Source: Kitasatospora phosalacinea | GTDB lineage: Bacteria; Actinomycetota; Actinomycetes; Streptomycetales; Streptomycetaceae | Reading direction: 5' to 3' | DNA: 64,000 nucleotides | NCBI RefSeq assembly: GCF_000716545.1 | Contig: NZ_JNWZ01000047.1 | Location: 3,197 to 67,196, forward strand | Shown here: positions 7,579 through 16,610 of the stretch, one piece after another | Position numbering within the stretch: the first letter of the stretch is position 1 | Layout: each line of letters starts with the position of its first letter | The notes under the pieces: model-generated | Told to the model about the DNA's origin: nothing | What the model saw: only the letters and a program-made list of their open reading frames with translations | Databases searched by the model: none | Position numbers and translations under genes: made by a program

Positions 7579-8417
7579 TCAACCCGCCCGCCTCCTTCCG
7601 CTGGCTGCGCCGGATCGTGCTGCTGGTGCTGGCCGTCTTCACGCTGACCCCGGTCGCGGTGATGCTGAGCTCCTCGCTCAAGCCGCTCCAGGACGTCCAG
7701 GGCCCGTGGCGCTGGATGCCCAGCCACCTGACCTTCCGGCCGTACGTCGACATCTGGAAGACCGTCCCGCTCGCGAAGTACTTCACCAACTCGCTGATCG
7801 TCGCGGGCTCGGCCACCGGCCTGTCCGTGCTGATCGCGCTGCTGGCCGGCTACGCGGTGAGCCGCTACCGCTTCCGCGGCAAGAAGATCTTCACGATCAC
7901 CGTGCTGTCCACCCAGATGTTCCCCGGCATCCTGTTCCTGCTGCCGCTCTTCCTGATCTTCGTCAACATCGGCAACTCCACCGGCATCGCGCTGTACGGC
8001 AGCCGCGGCGGCCTGATCCTCACCTACCTGACCTTCTCGCTGCCGTTCTCCATCTGGATGCTGGCCGGGTACCTGGACTCCATCCCGCGCGACCTCGACG
8101 AGGCCGCCGCCGTCGACGGCTGCGGGCCGATCCGCACCCTGGTGCAGATCATCGTCCCCGCCGCCCTGCCCGGCATCATCGCGGTCGCCGTGTACGCCTT
8201 CATGACCGCCTGGGGCGAGGTGCTGTTCGCCTCCGTCATGACCAACGACCAGACCCGCACGCTGGCCGTCGGGCTCCAGGGGTACGCCACGCAGACCGAC
8301 GTCTACTGGAACCAGGTGATGGCCGCCTCGCTGGTCGTCAGCCTCCCCGTGGTTGCCGGATTCCTGCTGCTGCAGCGCTACCTGGTGGCCGGTCTGACCG
8401 CAGGCGCCGTCAAGTGA
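7575..8417 (+). CDS. Sugar ABC transporter permease, MalG/CebG type
   Basis: 280 residues. The start codon overlaps the stop of the preceding permease gene (ATGA), so the two subunits are translationally coupled. Six membrane segments; EAA loop EAAAVDGCGPIRTLVQIIVP around residue 180. Ends with the short AGAVK tail common in this subfamily. It pairs with the upstream permease to form the membrane channel of the oligosaccharide importer. Confidence 0.92.
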   Translation: MINPPASFRWLRRIVLLVLAVFTLTPVAVMLSSSLKPLQDVQGPWRWMPSHLTFRPYVDIWKTVPLAKYFTNSLIVAGSATGLSVLIALLAGYAVSRYRFRGKKIFTITVLSTQMFPGILFLLPLFLIFVNIGNSTGIALYGSRGGLILTYLTFSLPFSIWMLAGYLDSIPRDLDEAAAVDGCGPIRTLVQIIVPAALPGIIAVAVYAFMTAWGEVLFASVMTNDQTRTLAVGLQGYATQTDVYWNQVMAASLVVSLPVVAGFLLLQRYLVAGLTAGAVK

Positions 8418-8488
8418 GGCACCGTCAGGGTGCCGTCAACTGACGCCCCGTCAGGCCCGCCGCCCCCCCACCCTCGAAAGGACCCCCC

Positions 8489-9832
8489 GTGAACCACCTC
8501 GACGCGCTGCCGGCCAACTTCCGCTGGGGCGCCGCCACCGCCGCCTACCAGATCGAGGGCGCCGCGAGCACCGACGGCCGCGCGCCGTCGATCTGGGACA
8601 CCTTCTCGCACACCCCCGGCAAGGTCGACAACGGCGACACCGGCGACACCGCCTGCGACCACTACCACCGCTGGCCGCAGGACCTCGACCTGGCCGCCTC
8701 GCTCGGCCTGGACGCCTACCGCTTCTCCATCGCCTGGCCCCGGGTCGTCCCGCTGGCCGACGGCAGGGTCAACGCGGCCGGCCTCGACTTCTACGACCGC
8801 CTGGTCGACGGCATGCTGGAGCGCGGCCTCACCCCCTTCCCCACCCTCTACCACTGGGACCTCCCGCAGGCCCAGCAGGACCGCGGCGGCTGGCCCGAGC
8901 GCTCCACCGCCGAGCGCTTCGCCGAGTACGCGGCCGTGGTCGCCGAGCGCCTCGGCGACCGGGTCCGCGACTGGTGCACCCTCAACGAGCCGCTCTGCTC
9001 CTCCTGGATCGGCCACCTGGAGGGCAAGATGGCCCCGGGCCTGACCGACCTCACCGCCGCCGTCCGCACCTCCTACCACCTGCACCTCGGCCACGGCCTC
9101 GCCGTCCAGGCGCTGCGCGCCGCCGTCCCCGGCGCCCGGATCGGCATCGTCAACAACCTCTCCACCATCGAGCCCGCCTCGCAGTCCGACGCCGACCTCG
9201 CCGCCGCCCTGCGCGCCGACGGCCACATCAACCGCTGGTGGCTCGACCCGGTCCTCGGCCGCGGCTACCCGCAGGACATGGTCGACCTCTACGGCGTCGA
9301 ACTGCCCGTCCGGGACGGCGACCTGGAGCTCATCTCGGCCCCGCTCGACTGGGTCGGCCTGAACTACTACTTCCGCCAGATCGTCGCCGACGACCCCACC
9401 GGCCCCGTCCCGAACTTCCGCCAGGTCCCCGGCCCCAACCCCGAGCGCACCGCCATGGACTGGGAGGTGCACGCCCCCGGCATCGAGGAGCTCCTGCTGC
9501 GCCTCACCGAGGACTACGGCGTCCGCGAGATCTACGTGACCGAGAACGGCTCCGCCTACCGCGACACCGTCACCGCCGACGGCCGCGTCGACGACCCCGA
9601 GCGCACCGCCTACCTCGAGTCCCACCTCGCCGCCTGCGCCCGCGCCGTCGCCAAGGGCGCCCCGCTGGCCGGCTACTTCGCCTGGTCCCTGCTCGACAAC
9701 TTCGAGTGGGCCTACGGCTACGACAAGCGCTTCGGCCTGATCCACGTCGACTACGACACCCAGGCCCGCACCGTGAAGTCCAGCGGCGAACGCTACGCCC
9801 AGCTCATCGCCGCCCACCGCGCCCGCGCCTGA
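8489..9832 (+). CDS. GH1 family beta-glucosidase
   Basis: 447 residues, GTG start with GAAAGGA upstream. The acid/base Glu167 lies in TLNEP and the nucleophile Glu352 in YVTENG, both intact; the N-terminal [15 protein letters not shown] is typical. No signal peptide, so it acts in the cytoplasm on sugars delivered by the transporter encoded immediately upstream. It probably hydrolyses cellobiose or another beta-glucoside to glucose. Product of imported sugar hydrolysis would complete the uptake pathway. The exact linkage preference cannot be read from sequence. Confidence 0.92.
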   Translation: MNHLDALPANFRWGAATAAYQIEGAASTDGRAPSIWDTFSHTPGKVDNGDTGDTACDHYHRWPQDLDLAASLGLDAYRFSIAWPRVVPLADGRVNAAGLDFYDRLVDGMLERGLTPFPTLYHWDLPQAQQDRGGWPERSTAERFAEYAAVVAERLGDRVRDWCTLNEPLCSSWIGHLEGKMAPGLTDLTAAVRTSYHLHLGHGLAVQALRAAVPGARIGIVNNLSTIEPASQSDADLAAALRADGHINRWWLDPVLGRGYPQDMVDLYGVELPVRDGDLELISAPLDWVGLNYYFRQIVADDPTGPVPNFRQVPGPNPERTAMDWEVHAPGIEELLLRLTEDYGVREIYVTENGSAYRDTVTADGRVDDPERTAYLESHLAACARAVAKGAPLAGYFAWSLLDNFEWAYGYDKRFGLIHVDYDTQARTVKSSGERYAQLIAAHRARA

Positions 9833-9849
9833 CGGCCCCGACGGGCAGG

Positions 9850-9896
9850 AGGGGCAGGGCCCCGGGAGCAGCCGACGCTCCCGGGGCCCTGCCCCT
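9850..9896. terminator. Strong bidirectional terminator hairpin
   Basis: A 20-bp uninterrupted stem (9850-9869 with 9877-9896, built on GGGGCAGGGCCCCGGGAGC) and a 7-base loop lie between the convergent GH1 and chitinase genes. The stem is unusually long and perfect. Confidence 0.8.
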
Positions 9897-9924
9897 GTCC
9901 GGGCTCCCCGCCGACCGCGGGGCG

Positions 9925-11589
9925 TCAGCGGCCCTGGAGGGCCTTGACGTTGTCGCCGAAGCTCCAGCCCTTCGAGCCGTCCCAGTTGAGGGACCAGGTC
10001 ATCAGGCCCTTCAGCTGGCCGTTGAAGGAGCCGTACGCCTGGGAGACCAGGCTGGGGGCCATGTAGCCGCCGCCCGCGCCCGGCTGGGCCGGGAGGCCGG
10101 GGACCTGCTTGTCGTAGGGGACCTTGACGGTGGTGCCCTGGATGGTCAGGCCGTTGTTGAGGCAGGTGGTCTGGGCGGTGAAGCCCTGGACGGTGCCGGC
10201 CGAGTAGGAGTCGCCGGAGCAGCCGTACATCGAGCCGTTGTAGTACTGCATGTTCAGCCACCACAGCCGGCCGTTGTCGACGTACTTCTTGATGATCGGC
10301 AGGTACGAGCCCCAGATGGAGCCGTAGGTGACGCTGCCGCCGGTGACGTACGCGGTCTCGGGCGCCATGGTGAGGCCGAAGCCGGCCGGCATCTGGGCGA
10401 GGACGCCGTCGATGATGCGGATCAGGTTCGACTGCGAGGCGGACAGGGTGCCGATGCTGCCGCTGCCGGACAGGCCGGTCTCGATGTCGATGTCGATGCC
10501 GTCGAAGTTGTACTTCTTCAGGATCGGGACGATGGTCGCCACGAACTTGTCGGCGACCGCGCTGGAGCTGAGGTCGATGCCCGCGGCGGCGCCGCCGATG
10601 GACATCAGGATGGTCGCGCCGTTGGCCTTGGCCTGGCACATCTCGGCGGGGGTGGCCACCTTGACGCCGGTGTCCATGCCGTCCTGCCAGAGCACGGTGC
10701 CGTCGGACAGGATCACCGGGAAGGCGGTGTTGATGACGTTGTAGCCGTGCTGGGCGATCCGGCTGTCGGTGATCGGCGTCCAACCGAGGCCCGGGTGCAC
10801 GCCGTTGGAGGCGCCGTCCCAGTTCTCCCAGTAGCCCTGCAGCACCTTGCCGGCCGGCTTGGGCTTGGTCGGGCAGGTGACGTCACCGCCGGGCGGGTTG
10901 CTGGTCGGCGGCTGGGACGTCGGCGGCTGCGAGGTCGGCGGCTGGGACGTCGGGGGCTGCGAGGTGGGCGGCTGCGAGGTCGGCGCGCTGGTGGACGGGG
11001 ACGGGCTGCCGCTGCCGCCGGGGCCGCTGAGCACCAGGTCGTCGGCGTAGAACGCGGGCTGGCCGTACCAGCCGTGCACGAAGACGGTCACCGAGGTGGT
11101 GGAGGCGCCGGTGGAGAAGGTGGTGCTGAGCTGGCCGTACGAGGCGTTGCCCGGGGCCCAGGTGGAGGCGTTCACGCCGGTGCCGGTGGCGCCGAGGTAG
11201 ACGTAGCTGCCCTGGACGAAGCCGCTCAGGGTGTACTGCGAGTTCGGCTGGACGCTGACGGTCTGCGAGCACTGCGCGGTGTCCTGGCCGGTGGGGGTGG
11301 CCTTGAGCGCGGAGGTGCCGCCGTGCACCGGGGTGCTGACGACCGAGCCGGAGTTGCCGGTGCAGGTCCAGTTGCCGAGCCCGCTCTCGAAGCCGGGGTT
11401 GGCGATCAGGTTGGCGACGTCGGCGGAGGCGGTGACCGAGCCCGCCACGGCGAGGCCGGCGCCGATCACGGCGGCGGCGCTGACCCCGGCCAGCGTGCGC
11501 CGGGCGGCGCTCGGGCCGCTCCGGGCGTGGCTGGCCCGGGGCGCCTGCGCGGCGCGCTCCACGGGCGTGTACGACCTTCGACGGAACAT
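9925..11589 (-). CDS. Secreted GH18 chitinase with N-terminal carbohydrate-binding module
   Basis: 554 residues. A long basic N-region is followed by a hydrophobic signal segment (about 33-56, ending near TASA). Residues about 57-190 form a jelly-roll carbohydrate-binding module (NLIANPGFESGLGNWTCTG). A linker of repeated SQPPT units covers about 204-232. The GH18 catalytic domain (about 240-554) carries DGIDIDIE at 363-370, with Glu370 as the catalytic acid. It should degrade chitin outside the cell. The promoter carries the tandem repeats known from streptomycete chitinase genes, so it is probably controlled by DasR and N-acetylglucosamine, unlike its convergent neighbour operon. Confidence 0.93.
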   Translation of the reverse strand: MFRRRSYTPVERAAQAPRASHARSGPSAARRTLAGVSAAAVIGAGLAVAGSVTASADVANLIANPGFESGLGNWTCTGNSGSVVSTPVHGGTSALKATPTGQDTAQCSQTVSVQPNSQYTLSGFVQGSYVYLGATGTGVNASTWAPGNASYGQLSTTFSTGASTTSVTVFVHGWYGQPAFYADDLVLSGPGGSGSPSPSTSAPTSQPPTSQPPTSQPPTSQPPTSQPPTSNPPGGDVTCPTKPKPAGKVLQGYWENWDGASNGVHPGLGWTPITDSRIAQHGYNVINTAFPVILSDGTVLWQDGMDTGVKVATPAEMCQAKANGATILMSIGGAAAGIDLSSSAVADKFVATIVPILKKYNFDGIDIDIETGLSGSGSIGTLSASQSNLIRIIDGVLAQMPAGFGLTMAPETAYVTGGSVTYGSIWGSYLPIIKKYVDNGRLWWLNMQYYNGSMYGCSGDSYSAGTVQGFTAQTTCLNNGLTIQGTTVKVPYDKQVPGLPAQPGAGGGYMAPSLVSQAYGSFNGQLKGLMTWSLNWDGSKGWSFGDNVKALQGR

Positions 11590-11698
11590 CGTGCTCCCTT
11601 CCCGCCGAACACCTGGTCATGGGCATGACCAGCGCTGTGGGGGCGCGGTGCCGGGCTGTGGGTGAGGTGGGGACATGTGGGGGGTTGTGCCCAGCCGG

Positions 11699-11727
11699 AT
11701 CGTAGGAGCGGGGGCAGAGGGCGTCAA
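11699..11727 (-). promoter_or_regulatory. Chitinase promoter
   Basis: On the minus strand: -35 TTGACG (11727-11722), 17-bp spacer, -10 TACGAT (11704-11699). This predicts a leader of about 100 bases before the chitinase ATG at 11589. Confidence 0.7.
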
Positions 11728-11728
11728 T

Positions 11729-11759
11729 AGGTCTGGACCAATAGCGAGGGTCTGGACCA
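11729..11759 (-). promoter_or_regulatory. Tandem chitinase-type repeats / DasR-like sites
   Basis: On the minus strand TGGTCCAGACCC (11759-11748) and TGGTCCAGACCT (11740-11729) lie 19 bp apart, immediately upstream of the -35. They match the 12-bp direct repeats of known streptomycete chitinase promoters and the core of the DasR responsive element (consensus near TGGTCTAGACCA). Confidence 0.75.
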
Positions 11760-11888
11760 CCCGGGGAAGGGTCGCCGGTCCGGAGCGGGGCGCCGGGCGC
11801 GCCCGTGCCCCCGTACGCCCTCCCTGCCCGCGACCGCCCCGGCGCAGACTGGGCCCGCCCCCGGACGCCGAGCGGAACGAGCCCAGAC

Positions 11889-12545
11889 GTGGACGTGGCG
11901 CACCCGATCCCCGCCGTCCTGCTCGCCGGGGCCTGCGCCGCCGCCGGACGACCCAGCGCCGGAGCGGAGTTGATCCGGGCCGGCGAGAACGCCCTGCGCC
12001 GCCTGCACCGGCTCCCGCCGCCGCGGGCCCCGCTGCCCGCCCTGGACCCGTTCGTCCGCCTCCCCGACCGGATCGACGCCGCCGGCCTGGACGAGCCGCA
12101 CCGCCGCCGGCTGCGCGCCCGGCTCGCCGAACTGCGCACCGCCTGGCGCGAACTCGCCCTCGCCGCAAGGGATCCGCGCGTCGTCCACGGCGACGCCTGG
12201 AGCGGCAACCTCGCGGTCACCGCCACCACCGCCCACCTGCTGGACTTCGAACGCACCGCGCTCGGCCCGGTCGAATGGGACTTGACCACCACCGCCGTCG
12301 GCCACCACACCTTCGGCACCGTCCCGCCCGAGACGTACGCCGCGTTCTGCGCCGCCTACGGCGCCCACGTCACCGAGTCGCCCGCCTACCCGCTGCTCCG
12401 CGACCTGCGCGAACTGAGGCTCACCTGCTACGCGCTGCAGCAGTCCGGCACCGACCCGCGCCACCGCCCCGAGGCCCGCTACCGGCTGGCCTGCCTGCTC
12501 GGCGAGCACGGATCCCGGCCCTGGGGCTGGACGCCGCTCGACTGA
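11889..12545 (+). pseudogene. Phosphotransferase (APH family) with internal deletion
   Basis: The ORF of about 218 residues (GTG 11889 with GGAACGAG upstream; open frame from 11805) keeps the catalytic lobe of aminoglycoside/choline-kinase-like phosphotransferases: VVHGDAWSGNL (catalytic loop) and LLDFERTALGPVEWDL (metal-binding Asp). The N-terminal lobe is missing: AELIRAGENAL, which normally leads into the ATP-binding strands, is joined directly to RRLHRLPPP, which normally follows about 85-100 residues later. The nucleotide-binding Lys and first beta strands are therefore absent. The deletion is in frame, so a protein may be made but should not bind ATP normally. The family comparison is from memory. 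Confidence 0.7.
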
Positions 12546-12718
12546 GGCCGTGGGCAAGGGAGTCGACGGGCTGGTCGAACCGTGACCCGGGAACCTCCGC
12601 GACGCCTCCCCGCAGCCGGTACCGCCGGCGCACGAGCGGCTGATCGGCCGGAGGGGAAGCGCGCAGCCGCTGGAAGCGGACGATCCGCGGGAACCGGGGG
12701 TCTCCGCCCGCTCCGCCG

Positions 12719-14071
12719 TCAGTCCACGCAGGGCACCCCGCCCAGCTCCACCGGCTCCGGCGCGCGCGGTGCGATGCCGGTGGTGGCGGCGGTGGGGGAG
12801 GGGGAGGCGAGGGCGGCGGACGGCTCCGAGGGGGTGGGCGCCGCCGGGTCGCCGCCGGTCAGGAGTTCGCGGGCCGCGCCCGTCGGCGCCCGGAGGCCGG
12901 TGCCGCCGTCCGGCACCACCGGCAGCGTCCGGAAGACGCCCTTCCCGGCGGCCAGCGCCGGCACCTGGCGGACGAAGTCCACCGGGTTCCAGCCCTGGTC
13001 CACCACCACGGCGCCGTCCAGCGACCGGTACAGCTCGGACAGCTTCGAGGCGTCCGACAGCACCCCGCCGGTCCGCAGCTTCTCCACCACCCCCGCCAGC
13101 AGCGCCTGCGCCCGCCGGGTGCGCACCAGGTCGGAGCCGTCGCCGACGCCGTGCCGCTGGCGGACGAAGGCCAGCGCCTGGGCCGCCCCCAACTCCTGCC
13201 GCCCGGCCGGCAGGCTCGCCCCGCTGAGCGGGTCGTCCACCGCGCGGTTCAGGCAGACCGGGATCCCGCCGAGAGCCCGCGCGGCGCGGTAGAAGCCGAC
13301 CATCGACACCTCCGCGTAGTGGTCCACCCGGACGCCGGTCAGCTGCTCGACCGACTTGAGCAGCGCCAGCCGTCCCGACTCCCGGGCGCGGGTGCGCAGC
13401 GCCTCGTCCGACCCGCCGTCCCCGTTCAGGCTCTGCACCGCGAGCCTCTCGGCGTCCGAGTAGATCCCGCCGAGCTCCACCTCCTTGCCGAAGGGGCCCG
13501 GCACCAGCAGGTCCCGGGGCAGCGACAGCTGCCGCACCTCGCCGCCGCCCGCCGGGATGTGCACCAGCATCAGGGTGTCGGTGACGTCCGCCCGGCCCGC
13601 CGCGCCGCTGTGCAGGTCGCCGCTGTGCAGGCCGCCGCGGCGCAGGTCCTCCGGCACCGGCCCGCTCTGCGCGTCCAGGGTGCTGTCGGTGCCGACCAGC
13701 AGCAGCGTCACCCCGTCGGCCGGCTGCGGCGCCGGGTCCTGGCCCGAGTGCGCCAGCTCCACCGCCGAGGTCCGCTGCCCGGGCAGGTCGCGCGGCAGCG
13801 CCAGCGCCCCCGCGCCGACCACCACCGCCGCGGTCAGCGCCCCCGCCAGCAGCGCCGTGCGCCGCCGCCTGGCCCGCCGCAGCCGGCGCCCCTCGGCCAG
13901 TCCGCCGTCGACCAGCCGGGCCGTCACCTCCGGCTCCGGTCCGCCGCCCGTCAGCCCGAAGGCCGCCCCCAACTGCACCTCGAACTCTCCGTCCTCGCCG
14001 TCCCCGCCGCGCACCGCGCCGTTCGCCCCGCCGTCCACCGCACCCCTCCGTCCGTCGCGTCCCGGATTCAT
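12719..14071 (-). CDS. LytR-CpsA-Psr (LCP) family membrane protein
   Basis: 450 residues. A cytoplasmic acidic N-terminus of about 60 residues, one membrane helix (about 70-90), then an extracellular LCP domain: TLLLVGTDST, VTDTLMLVHIPAGG, LSLPRDLLVPGPF, HYAEVSMVGFYRAARALGGI, and the FVRQRHGVGDGSDLVRTRRAQ block with its lipid-phosphate-binding arginines. LCP enzymes transfer undecaprenyl-linked glycopolymers to the cell wall; some members regulate. The start ATG 14071 overlaps the stop of the upstream sigma factor gene (ATGA), so expression is coupled to a SigE-type sigma factor; no dedicated anti-sigma gene is present and this membrane protein occupies its place. Confidence 0.88.
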   Translation of the reverse strand: MNPGRDGRRGAVDGGANGAVRGGDGEDGEFEVQLGAAFGLTGGGPEPEVTARLVDGGLAEGRRLRRARRRRTALLAGALTAAVVVGAGALALPRDLPGQRTSAVELAHSGQDPAPQPADGVTLLLVGTDSTLDAQSGPVPEDLRRGGLHSGDLHSGAAGRADVTDTLMLVHIPAGGGEVRQLSLPRDLLVPGPFGKEVELGGIYSDAERLAVQSLNGDGGSDEALRTRARESGRLALLKSVEQLTGVRVDHYAEVSMVGFYRAARALGGIPVCLNRAVDDPLSGASLPAGRQELGAAQALAFVRQRHGVGDGSDLVRTRRAQALLAGVVEKLRTGGVLSDASKLSELYRSLDGAVVVDQGWNPVDFVRQVPALAAGKGVFRTLPVVPDGGTGLRAPTGAARELLTGGDPAAPTPSEPSAALASPSPTAATTGIAPRAPEPVELGGVPCVD

Positions 14072-14604
14072 CGCGCCACCAGCTCCGCCAGGTCCCCGCC
14101 CAGCAGCCCGCGCAGCTTGGCCAGCGCCCGCGAGCACCTGGTCCGCACCGCCGCCGAACTGTCCTTCACGATCGCCGCGGTCTCCTCCACGCTGCGGTCC
14201 TCCCAGTACCTGAGCACCACCACCGCCCGGTCGCGGGGCGGGAGTTGGGCCAGCGCCTCGACCAGCGCGAGGCGCAGCGCCGAGTCCGGCCCGTCCTCCG
14301 CGACCTCCGGCAGCGCCTGGCTGGGCCGCTCGCTGCTGCTGCGCCGCCGCCGGTGCGACAGGTACGCCCGGACCAGCACGGTCTGCGCGTAGCCGGCCGG
14401 GTTGTCGATCCGCCCGGCCCAGCTCGGCCGGTGCAGCCGGTGCCAGTGCGCGTACATCTGCCCCAGGGTGTCCTGCACCAGGTCCTCCGACAGGTGGGCG
14501 TCCCCGCCGGTGAGGAAGTACGCCGAGCGGTAGAGCTGCCCGGACCGGGCCGTCGCGAACGCGACGAACTCGTCCTCCATGGCGGCCCGCCGACCACTGC
14601 CCAC
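14068..14604 (-). CDS. SigE-type ECF RNA polymerase sigma factor
   Basis: 178 residues from GTG 14604, which has GGGGAGACGAGAA immediately upstream (an ATG lies 24 bases downstream). Region 2 is visible as LYRSAYFLTGGDAHLSEDLV with QDTLGQMY, and region 4 as LAQLPPRDRAVVVLRYWEDR with SVEETAAIVKDSSAAVRTR. It matches the SigE-like (SigE70-E) group common in streptomycetes. Coupled to the LCP gene downstream. The divergent ABC transporter gene is separated by a region with several perfect palindromes. Regulation might come from the LCP protein, which is inference. Confidence 0.9.
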   Translation of the reverse strand: MGSGRRAAMEDEFVAFATARSGQLYRSAYFLTGGDAHLSEDLVQDTLGQMYAHWHRLHRPSWAGRIDNPAGYAQTVLVRAYLSHRRRRSSSERPSQALPEVAEDGPDSALRLALVEALAQLPPRDRAVVVLRYWEDRSVEETAAIVKDSSAAVRTRCSRALAKLRGLLGGDLAELVAR

Positions 14605-14641
14605 TTCTCGTCTCCCCTCGACCGATCCGCCCTATGACGGT

Positions 14642-14739
14642 GCGGGGGCCCCGCGATGTTTCACCCGGGTCCGGACCGGACCCGGAGCGTTCGGAGGACA
14701 CGCCCGTCAGTGGAGTATCACTGTCCGGTTGCGGACAGT
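14642..14739. promoter_or_regulatory. Cluster of three perfect inverted repeats between sigma factor and ABC exporter
   Basis: GCGGGG-G-CCCCGC (14642-14654); a 21-bp palindrome with 10-bp arms CCGGGTCCGG / CCGGACCCGG around 14675; and ACTGTCCG-GTTG-CGGACAGT (14720-14739). They are candidate operators for the divergent genes; which protein binds is unknown. Confidence 0.45.
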
Positions 14740-14808
14740 CCGAGGGCCCCCGCCCGCTGGAAGGATGGGACGGCACCGCCTGCTCGTACCCCTTACTGGA
14801 GTCCCCCC

Positions 14809-16575
14809 ATGGCCCTGCCCGACGGATCGCTCAGCCACCGCTACCGGGGCGAGCACCCCGTCCGCACCCTGCTGTTCCTCTTCCGCCCCGACCGCGCCCG
14901 GGTCCTCGGCGCGGTCGGCGTCTTCTTCGCCAAGCACGCCCCCGTCTGGCTGCTGCCCCTGATCACCGCCAACATCGTCGACGTCGTGGTCAAGCACCGC
15001 GACATATCCGTGCTGTGGTGGAACTCCGCCGTCCTGCTGGTCATCCTGCTGTTCAACCTGCCCCTGCACATGCTGTACGTGCACTGGATGCACGGCTCCA
15101 TCCGCCGGATGGGCACCCGGCTGCGCTCCGCGCTGTGCCACCGGATGCAGCAGCTGTCCATCGGCTACCACTCCCGGGTCAGCGACGGCGTCCTGCAGGC
15201 CAAGGTGATCCGCGACGTCGAGGGCATCGAGACCGCCTCCCAGCAGACCGCCGACAACGGCCTGGCCGCGATCGCCACCCTGCTCGGCGGCCTGGTCGTC
15301 ATCGCCGTCCAGACCCCCGCCTTCCTGCCGGTCTTCCTGGTCCTCGTCCCGGCCAGCGCCCTGCTGGTGGTCCGGCTGCGCGAGCGGCTGCGCAGCCAGA
15401 ACGAGTCCTTCCGCCGCGAGGTCGAGCAACTGTCCTCCCGCATCGGCGAGATGACCACCCTGATCCCGATCACCCGGGCGCACGGCCTGGAGCGCACCGC
15501 GCTGCGCCGGGTCGACCGCACCCTGGGCCGGGTCCTCGACGCGGGCCTGCGCCTGGACCTGCTGAACGGCCGCTTCGGCTCGATGTCCTGGATCCTGCTC
15601 AACTCGATCGGCGTCGGGTGCCTGGCCGGCTCCGCGCTGGTCGCCTACTACGGCTGGTTGAACGTCACCCCCGGCGCCGTCGTCATGCTCAGCGCCTACT
15701 TCTCCTCGCTCACCGGCTCCGTCACCACCCTGCTCACCCTCACCCCGCAGCTCGGCAAGGGCCTGGCCTCGGTCCGCTCGGCCGGCGAGGTGCTCCAGGC
15801 CCCCGACCTGGAGGAGAACTCCGGCAAGGCGGACGTCGCCGGCGTCACCGGCCGGATCGACTTCCAGGGCGTCGGCCACAGCTACCCCGGCGCGGACGCC
15901 CCGTCCGTCACCGGCTTCGACCTCTCGGTCCGCCCCGGCGAGACCATCGCCCTGGTCGGCGCGTCCGGCGCGGGCAAGTCCACCGTCCTCAACCTGGTGA
16001 TCGGCTTCCTGCGCCCCACCGAGGGCCGGATCCTGCTCGACGGCCGCGACATGGAGGAACTGGACCTGCGCTCCTACCGCAAGTTCCTCTCCGTCGTCCC
16101 GCAGGAGTCCATCCTGTTCGAGGGCAGCATCCGGGAGAACGTCACCTACGGCATGAAGGACGTCCCCGAGGAGACCGTGCTGGCCGCCCTGCGCGACGCC
16201 AACGCCATGGAGTTCATCGAGCGCCTCCCCGACGGCCTGGACACCGTGGTCGGCGAACGCGGCGCCCGCCTGTCCGGCGGTCAGAAGCAACGCCTGGCCA
16301 TCGCCCGCGCCCTGATCCGCGACCCGCGGGTGCTCATCCTCGATGAGGCCACCTCCGCCCTCGACTCCCGCTCCGAGGCGCTCGTCCAGCAGGCCCTGGC
16401 CCGCCTGGTGCGCGGCCGCACCGTCTTCGTCGTCGCCCACCGCCTGTCCACCATCCGCGGCGCCGACCGGATCGTCGTCATGCACGACGGACGGATCGCC
16501 GAGATCGGCTCCCACTCGGAACTCCTGCGCACCGGCGGCCCGTACGCCGGCCTGCAGGCCGCCCAGCTCGCCTGA
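14809..16575 (+). CDS. ABC exporter, fused membrane and ATPase domains
   Basis: 588 residues from ATG 14809 (GGAG 8 bases upstream). Residues about 35-320 are a six-helix type IV exporter membrane domain; 345-588 the nucleotide-binding domain with Walker A GASGAGKST (about 384-392), the signature LSGGQKQRLAIARAL, Walker B VLILDEATSALD and the switch His in VVAHRLST. It works as a homodimer or with a second half transporter, but no partner gene is adjacent. Substrate (drug, lipid or peptide) is not predictable. The following GNAT gene lies 35 bp downstream and is probably cotranscribed. Confidence 0.92.
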   Translation: MALPDGSLSHRYRGEHPVRTLLFLFRPDRARVLGAVGVFFAKHAPVWLLPLITANIVDVVVKHRDISVLWWNSAVLLVILLFNLPLHMLYVHWMHGSIRRMGTRLRSALCHRMQQLSIGYHSRVSDGVLQAKVIRDVEGIETASQQTADNGLAAIATLLGGLVVIAVQTPAFLPVFLVLVPASALLVVRLRERLRSQNESFRREVEQLSSRIGEMTTLIPITRAHGLERTALRRVDRTLGRVLDAGLRLDLLNGRFGSMSWILLNSIGVGCLAGSALVAYYGWLNVTPGAVVMLSAYFSSLTGSVTTLLTLTPQLGKGLASVRSAGEVLQAPDLEENSGKADVAGVTGRIDFQGVGHSYPGADAPSVTGFDLSVRPGETIALVGASGAGKSTVLNLVIGFLRPTEGRILLDGRDMEELDLRSYRKFLSVVPQESILFEGSIRENVTYGMKDVPEETVLAALRDANAMEFIERLPDGLDTVVGERGARLSGGQKQRLAIARALIRDPRVLILDEATSALDSRSEALVQQALARLVRGRTVFVVAHRLSTIRGADRIVVMHDGRIAEIGSHSELLRTGGPYAGLQAAQLA

Positions 16576-16610
16576 CCCGACCTCCCACCACCGAACAGGA
16601 CCCCTCCGGC

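Noticed and set aside
8378..10783. 801-codon minus-strand ORF under the GH1 gene and chitinase
   Set aside because: Frame shadow of two real genes; low-complexity Arg/Gly/Asp-rich translation without family motifs.
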